Origin: Natronosalvus sp042663485
GTDB taxonomy: Archaea > Halobacteriota > Halobacteria > Halobacteriales > Natrialbaceae
Reading direction: 5' to 3' (one strand)
DNA: 64,000 nucleotides
Assembly (NCBI GenBank): GCA_042663485.1
Contig: JBHTAF010000002.1
In this document: piece by piece, positions 59,487 to 64,000 of the stretch
Layout of the letters: the number at the start of each line of letters is the position of its first letter
Numbering within the stretch: the first letter of the stretch is position 1
Notes under the pieces: generated by a model
Databases searched by the model: none
Seen by the model: only the letters and a program-made list of their open reading frames with translations
What the model was told of the DNA's origin: nothing
Program-made: the position numbers and the translations under genes

Positions 59487-61343
59487 CTACGGGTGACGCT
59501 CGAGCGTCGTCACGTCGTGCACTTCGATTCGTGTCCCGCCGTGCTGGCCGCTGGTCACCGTCAACGACCAGTCGTGCGCATCGGCGATCGCCCGAGCGAG
59601 AGCGAGACCGAGGCCGCGTTCCTCGTCAGCGTCCTCGCCGCGCGACTCGAGGTCGATTACCCGGTCGTAATCGGTCGGTGGAATCTCGGCGGCGTCGTCC
59701 ATGAGGAAGAAGCCGCGTTCGCTCGAGCGGGGATCGTCGAAGCCGAGCAGCCCAACCTGGATCGTGACCGATCCGTCGGCGCGGGCGGCCGCGTCGTCGA
59801 AGATCGTCTGGAGGAAGTGATCGAATCGCTCTCGGTCGGCCCGAAGGGTCGCGTCGGCGTCGACGACCACGGCGGGGCGCTCGAGGCGGGAGTCCTCGAC
59901 TGCGTGTTCGATCGCCGACGCGAGGTCGATCCGCGTCCGGGGGCCGACCGCCGTCGCGTTTCGGGCGAACTCCCGGATGTCGTCGACGAGCCGTTCCGTG
60001 CGGTCGAGCGTCGTCGAGACGGCGTCTTCGGCGAGCGGAAACTCCCACTCGCCGGGCCGGTCGGGTTCCTCCTCGAGCGCCGTCGCGACGGCCTCGAGGT
60101 GGCGCTTGAGGTCGCTCGAGAGCACGTTCGCCACGCTCTCTAAGCGTTCGGTCTGGTGTTCGAGCTGGGTCGTCCGGTCCTCGAGGACCTGCTCGCGGAT
60201 CGCACGGTCGAGCGCCGCGCGGCTGTTCTCGGCGAGCGTCGAGAGTAACTCGACGTCGGTGTCGTCGAAGTTCGCGACCCGCTTCGAGCCCGTCATCAGG
60301 ATGCCGTGGGCGCCGATAGGGGCGATGATCTCGGAGCGGATCGGCGTGTCGGGGTTGTAGAGGCCGTCGACTTGCTGCAGGTCCTCGATGTGTCTGGTCT
60401 CGCCGGCCTCGAAGACGTCCCAGACGAGGCCCTCACCGGGGTGGAATCGGGGGAGCCCACCGAACTCGTCGTGTGCGCCCGCGGTGCCGGCGACGGGGTC
60501 GAGGTAGCCGTACTCGTCGTCGAGCAACCAGACGCCGCTGATCGGGAGGTCCAGGAGGTCGCTCCCGGCGTGGACGGCGATCGCACAGATCTCCTCGGGG
60601 TCGCTCGACTGCAAGAGCCAGCGCGTGACCTCGTGCAGCGAGGTCACGACCCGCTCGTACTCGCGCTGGTCGGTGACGTCGCGGGCGATACACGCGAGAT
60701 TGGCCGAGCCGTGGTCGACCGGCACGACGCTGACCTCGGCGACCCGATCGGCGCCCGTCGCGTCGGTGTAGGCCAGTTCGAACGTCCGCTGGGCCGTACT
60801 GCCGACGTCGACGTCGCTGAGCGCGCGGCCGACGCGGATGGTGTCGTCGGCGTCGACGGCAGCGAGGTCTAGGAGGGTCTCGACGTGTTCGCCACGCAGC
60901 TCCCGCGCGTCGGTGTCGAAGGCGCGTTCGACCGTGGCGTTGACCGAGAGGATCCGGTTGTTGTCGTCGAGGGTGACCACGCCGTCCTGGATCGCCTCGA
61001 CGACGGCCGTATTCCGGGCAAGTTTCGTCTCCCGCTCCTTTCGCTCGGTGACGTCACGCATGGACACCGAGAGCCCGTTCACCCCGGGCCAGGCCCGGGC
61101 CTCGAACCAGGTCTCGAGCGGCGTGTGGTACACCTCGAATGAGACCGGTACCTGTTCGTCCATCGCCTGGTAGAAGCCGTCTGGGAACTGGGTCTCGACC
61201 GTTTCGGGGAACTCGTCCCACATGACCCGCCCGAGGAGGTCCTCCCGGGAGCGCTCGAGGAGCGTCTCGGCGCGCTCGTTGAGGTACGTGAATCGAAAAT
61301 CGGTGTCGAGGGCGAAGAAGGCGTCGCGGACGCGGTCGATCAT
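59487..61343 (-). CDS. PAS/GAF sensor protein with degenerate kinase domain
   Basis: A 618-residue protein. Two PAS domains (MIDRVRDAFFALDTDFRFTY and AVVEAIQDGVVTLDDNNRI) and a GAF domain (VHAGSDLLDLPISGVWLLDD, APIGAHGILMTGSKRV) are intact. The kinase-like C terminus has lost the phospho-acceptor His: where SHDL is expected it reads VLSSDLKRHLEAV. The N box has TIFDDAAARADG instead of the Asn-containing motif, and the G1 box is FFLMDDAAEIPPTD, without the glycines. Only G2-like GLGLALARAIADAH remains. It is therefore unlikely to be an active kinase and may be a sensor that signals through contacts. A GTG seven codons upstream is an alternative start. Confidence 0.87.
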   Translation of the reverse strand: MIDRVRDAFFALDTDFRFTYLNERAETLLERSREDLLGRVMWDEFPETVETQFPDGFYQAMDEQVPVSFEVYHTPLETWFEARAWPGVNGLSVSMRDVTERKERETKLARNTAVVEAIQDGVVTLDDNNRILSVNATVERAFDTDARELRGEHVETLLDLAAVDADDTIRVGRALSDVDVGSTAQRTFELAYTDATGADRVAEVSVVPVDHGSANLACIARDVTDQREYERVVTSLHEVTRWLLQSSDPEEICAIAVHAGSDLLDLPISGVWLLDDEYGYLDPVAGTAGAHDEFGGLPRFHPGEGLVWDVFEAGETRHIEDLQQVDGLYNPDTPIRSEIIAPIGAHGILMTGSKRVANFDDTDVELLSTLAENSRAALDRAIREQVLEDRTTQLEHQTERLESVANVLSSDLKRHLEAVATALEEEPDRPGEWEFPLAEDAVSTTLDRTERLVDDIREFARNATAVGPRTRIDLASAIEHAVEDSRLERPAVVVDADATLRADRERFDHFLQTIFDDAAARADGSVTIQVGLLGFDDPRSSERGFFLMDDAAEIPPTDYDRVIDLESRGEDADEERGLGLALARAIADAHDWSLTVTSGQHGGTRIEVHDVTTLERHP

Positions 61344-61364
61344 AGGGACGGTGCGGAGGGTCAC

Positions 61365-61693
61365 CGGCGACCACCCACGTTAGGGACGACGGATCGGCGG
61401 CGAGGCGTCGTGACTCGCGGCGCTAGCCGTCTCGCCCGCTCCACTGATCGAACCCGCCTGTCTCTCATTCCGTTGACTCATAGTTACCCCACCCGGTATT
61501 TTAGTGTCGTGGCCGATGGGCGTCCGATTCGGCCTCGAGACGGCGTTTGGTCCCGTCGGGACTGCTGTTCAGAAATTCCATCGACCGACTGGTACAGGCG
61601 GCCGATGGAATGCGACTGGACGTATTCTACCCGGTTTCCGTCGAGAATAGCGCGGCTGACCGCAGAGCACCTCGCAGTGCGATGCTCGGCGCC
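61365..61693. other. Intergenic region with an inverted repeat, no gene supported
   Basis: A hairpin of attccatcg (61575-61583) and cgatggaat (61603-61611), with a 19-base loop, is the only clear structure. Open frames in this gap have poor codon use and Arg/Ser bias, so none was kept. A TATA-like ggtatttta at 61495-61503 could drive a short plus-strand RNA containing the hairpin. Confidence 0.4.
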
Positions 61694-62176
61694 TCACCGT
61701 TCGACCGGAAGCAGTTCCTTCACCGTCACGTAGTCGAGAGGGGCGGCGTGTTCGGTCCGGATGAGGTTCTCGTCGTTGATCTCGAGCGCGAGGTCGTCGA
61801 GTTGTTCGGCAACGTAGGTGATATCCTCGTTTTCGGTCCCGACTGCCTTGATGTGGAGGTTCTCCTGGCCCGTCATCAGTTCGGTCACTTCGGTAATCTG
61901 GGGAAGTGCCAACGCCTTCTCGGCCACGTTGGAGCGCTCGCTGATGCGGGCCGTACAGCTGAAGTGAAAGTAGAGACGGAGCCCCGTCCGGTCGTAGTCG
62001 ACGCTCGTCGTGTAACCGGTAATGACGCCGGCTTCCTCCAGCCGTTCCATCCGATTGTGAACGGTGTTGTCGGAGACCCCGAGTTCTTCGGCCAGGTCGA
62101 TCGCCTTGGACCGAGCGTTCTCCTGAAGCAGATTGAGCAAACGCCTGTCTACGTCGTCGAGTTCGTACTCGGTCAC
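61694..62176 (-). CDS. Lrp/AsnC-family transcriptional regulator
   Basis: A 160-residue regulator. The winged helix is LDDVDRRLLNLLQENARSKAIDLAEELGVSDNT-like: DLAEELGVSDNTVHNRMERLEEAG is the recognition helix. The RAM domain follows (TSVDYDRTGLRLYFHFSC, LPQITEVTELMTGQENLHIKAV, with the effector loop in GQENLHIK). Lrp proteins sense amino acids; in haloarchaea they regulate nitrogen and transport genes. The stop overlaps nothing; targets not deduced. Confidence 0.93.
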   Translation of the reverse strand: MTEYELDDVDRRLLNLLQENARSKAIDLAEELGVSDNTVHNRMERLEEAGVITGYTTSVDYDRTGLRLYFHFSCTARISERSNVAEKALALPQITEVTELMTGQENLHIKAVGTENEDITYVAEQLDDLALEINDENLIRTEHAAPLDYVTVKELLPVER

Positions 62177-62436
62177 AATCGGGCTTGTCGGGCCGCCTCC
62201 ATGATACTATCGATACTCCACAGTTTCCGAGAGTGGTTTTCGAGAAGTTCGAGAAGTAGGCGTTATCAGGGCATTATCGAAATACGTTTTCGTACACTTA
62301 AGAGGGGTAGCAATGGGAAGGGAATACCGAATATTAATCCCTAATTGTCTCGAAGTTCCACGCTAGATCTCATTTTTACGGGAAGTATCGAACCAGACAA
62401 CCTGGGTTTTTTATACGTAGACGCCATTGAACGACT

Positions 62437-62700
62437 GTGAAATCGGGCCTACCTGCTCCGTCCACGACGGTGAACTCCCACGGGTCTGACAACGGCTGCT
62501 GTGGCCGTGTCAGATCCGTTGCTGAAACGGAAGGGAGGCCACTATCTGCGTCGCCACCGCTGGCCACGGTAACTGACCTGGATGCCCACCGCGCCATCGC
62601 TCGAGATGTGGAGGATGTGACTGACAAGGATGCCAATGGCGGCAACCAGGTGCGTAATTCCGGTGACGGGCCAGTCACCACGGGAGGGGACAATGAGTGA
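62437..62700 (+). CDS. Putative small protein upstream of the zinc protein
   Basis: An 87-codon frame beginning at GTG (MKSGLPAPSTTVNSHGS...) that starts about 25 bases after a strong TATA box (tttttatacg, 62411-62420), the spacing of a leaderless gene. The protein has CCGR and is Asp/Gly/Thr-rich at the end. Its stop overlaps the ATG of the next gene by eight bases (ATGAGTGA). No family is recognised, and the composition is less acidic than most genes here, so it is only a candidate. Confidence 0.35.
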   Translation: MKSGLPAPSTTVNSHGSDNGCCGRVRSVAETEGRPLSASPPLATVTDLDAHRAIARDVEDVTDKDANGGNQVRNSGDGPVTTGGDNE

Positions 62701-62857
62701 CGACAGACCGGATTTCTGGAACTATTGCGCCCAGTGCGGGACCGAATATAGCACCGCTGCCTCTCCACCAATCGTCGACGTGGTCACGGACGACGACACC
62801 ACCTCTCCGATCTCGTTCTGTAGCGACGAGTGCCGAGGGTCGTGGGCCAGCGACTAG
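62693..62857 (+). CDS. Small haloarchaeal zinc-finger protein
   Basis: A 54-residue protein with NYCAQCGTEYSTAA and ISFCSDECRGSWASD, a C-x-x-C and C-x-x-x-C pair that together form a typical small zinc ribbon, like haloarchaeal DUF7576-type proteins. It starts inside the end of the 87-codon frame, so it may be translated by reinitiation. Function unknown; small zinc proteins of haloarchaea affect motility, biofilm or metabolism in studied species. Confidence 0.75.
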   Translation: MSDDRPDFWNYCAQCGTEYSTAASPPIVDVVTDDDTTSPISFCSDECRGSWASD

Positions 62858-63031
62858 TTCAGGGTAGTTTCGCTGCCGAGAGCACCGTACTGGCCGATTC
62901 TTCGTTCGTTCTATTCGGACGGCGTCCGCGCTGTGTGCGCGCCTTCTACTCGCGCCAGTCCGACGAGCAGACACCACCCGACTTCGAAAGGTGCGACAAG
63001 GTATTCCTCGTCCGCCGCGAACCGTCGGCCG

Positions 63032-64000
63032 ATGAGTGATTCGGACCCGACGCGATTGATCGTCGATACGGACACCGCGGGCGACGACTCGCAGGCACTC
63101 GTGCTCGCGGCTTGCTCGAACCGGGTCGCCCTCGAAGGCGTGACGATCTGTGCGGGGAATGTCCCGTTCGAGTACCAGGTCGAGAACGCGAAGTACACCC
63201 TCGACCTCGCTGGAGCCGGCGACGTGCCGGTCTACGAGGGCGCTCGCGAGCCACTCGAGAAAGAACACGAGTTCGCGGAGTACATCCACGGCGAGGGCGG
63301 CCTGGGTGGCGACCTCTTCCCCGAGACGGGAATCCCATCGGCCGAGACACACGCCGTCGACTTCATCGTCGAGACCGCTCGCGAGAACCCCGGCGAGATT
63401 ACCCTGGCCTGCATCGCCCCGCTGACGAACGTCGCCCTGGCGCTCGAGCGCGAACCCGATCTACCGGAGCTGCTCGACGAGGTGGTGATCATGGGCGGCG
63501 CGGTCAATACGCTCGGGAACATCACGCCCGCGGCGGAGTACAACTTCTGGGTCGACCCCGACGCTGCAGCGGTCGTGATGGACGCCTTCGAGACGACGCT
63601 GGTCGACTGGGGGTTGACGCTCCGGGACTCGACGTTCGGCACCGACGTTTTCGAGACGATCGAGGCGATGGACACGCCGCTCGCTGACTTCTACCTGACC
63701 GTCACCGACGCCGTCCGCGCGTTCAACCGCCAGTCCGACCACGACGCCCTCGGTGCGGACGTGACGACCCAGCCTGATTCGCTGGCGATTGCGACGGTGC
63801 TCGAGCCAGACATCGTCGAGTCGGCGAGCACGTACTACGTGGCCGTCGACGACCGGGAGGGGATGACCCGCGGGTACAGCCTGGTCGACGAACTCGGCGT
63901 GACCGACGGCGAGGCGAAGACGCGGGTGATCGAGTCGGTCGATGGCGGCCGGTTCAGGCAGATGCTGCTCGACGCGTTTCAGTACGAGAATCCCCATCGG
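63032..64000 (+). CDS. Inosine-uridine preferring nucleoside hydrolase family (3' end outside window)
   Basis: Hydrolyses ribonucleosides to base and ribose. The N-terminal calcium-binding motif is LIVDTDTAGDDSQAL (DxDxxxDD), followed by GVTICAGNV and, later, ITLACIAPLTNVALAL, VIMGGAVNT and NITPAAEYNFWVDPDAAAVV (the Asn, Asp and Glu of the active-site loop). The end EYENPHR-like part is cut by the window edge at about residue 323, near the normal family length of 310-330, so little is missing. The ATG is in frame with all motifs. It lies 174 bases behind the small zinc protein gene. Confidence 0.93.
   Translation, partial: MSDSDPTRLIVDTDTAGDDSQALVLAACSNRVALEGVTICAGNVPFEYQVENAKYTLDLAGAGDVPVYEGAREPLEKEHEFAEYIHGEGGLGGDLFPETGIPSAETHAVDFIVETARENPGEITLACIAPLTNVALALEREPDLPELLDEVVIMGGAVNTLGNITPAAEYNFWVDPDAAAVVMDAFETTLVDWGLTLRDSTFGTDVFETIEAMDTPLADFYLTVTDAVRAFNRQSDHDALGADVTTQPDSLAIATVLEPDIVESASTYYVAVDDREGMTRGYSLVDELGVTDGEAKTRVIESVDGGRFRQMLLDAFQYENPHR

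Noticed and set aside
61547..62344. A plus-strand frame of 265 codons over the Lrp gene
   Set aside because: Most of it is antisense to a clear Lrp/AsnC regulator, and the N-terminal part has no conserved features.
62376..62771. A minus-strand frame of 131 codons across the small zinc protein
   Set aside because: It is Arg/Ser/Pro-rich and antisense to a TATA-driven frame and a zinc ribbon; no recognisable fold.

Overview
This window comes from the main chromosome of a haloarchaeon, most likely of the Natrialba/Natrinema/Haloterrigena type (Natrialbales). The reasons are the very high GC content, the acidic predicted proteins, frequent use of CTCGAG, TATA boxes 25-30 bases before start codons with no leader, a typical haloarchaeal SRP RNA with the archaeal helix 8 motif, an archaeal TBP, the Rpp21 subunit of RNase P, archaeal MptA and class I HMG-CoA reductase. 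No phage, insertion sequence or CRISPR array is visible. The only trace of an element is a decayed copy of a tRNA-Leu 3' end.

Layout. 1-2000: chemotaxis genes cheB (cut by the window edge), cheY and cheW on the minus strand. 2285-2603: SRP RNA. 2963-4619: a minus-strand cluster of a tiny ORF, rnp4, a YhbY-type RNA-binding protein and an MscS channel. 4710-7390: a Tat lipoprotein solute-binding protein whose lobes appear circularly permuted, coupled to a PAP2 phosphatase. 7567-18277: mostly single genes (DUF2797, a small zinc protein, a BsuPI-domain protein, a membrane protein, a DUF5787 protein, a metallo-beta-lactamase, a Tat-exported CocE/NonD hydrolase, a berberine-type FAD oxidase, an AAA+ ATPase with a His-rich tail). 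18278-18698: an intergenic region with two copies of a 34-bp repeat, each tied to a TATA box. 18699-25475: mptA, an ABC-2 type exporter pair, a TrmB regulator, a thioredoxin-domain protein, tRNA-Leu(UAA). 25475-29360: asnB and a PAS/GAF sensor kinase. 29543-35315: the NAD de novo genes nadA-nadB and nadC, with a second MscS gene between them. 35511-44317: a sugar dehydrogenase, a YgfZ/GcvT-like protein, an amidohydrolase, hmgA, a peroxiredoxin and others. 44314-47469: a 1051-residue surface vWA protein coupled to a membrane-anchored protein. 47621-58173: transport, threonine synthase, nucleotide synthesis (pyrG-guaA), winged-helix proteins, tbp and a tRNA methyltransferase. 58308-64000: an MFS carrier, a sensor protein that has lost its kinase residues, an Lrp regulator, a small zinc protein and a nucleoside hydrolase cut by the window end.

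The genes are largely core metabolism and information processing in short operons with overlapping stops and starts. The items most worth attention are the duplicated promoter/start cassettes between the AAA+ ATPase and mptA, the permuted binding protein, a kinase-dead sensor, several tiny ORFs coupled to the gene behind them, and the tRNA-derived scar.
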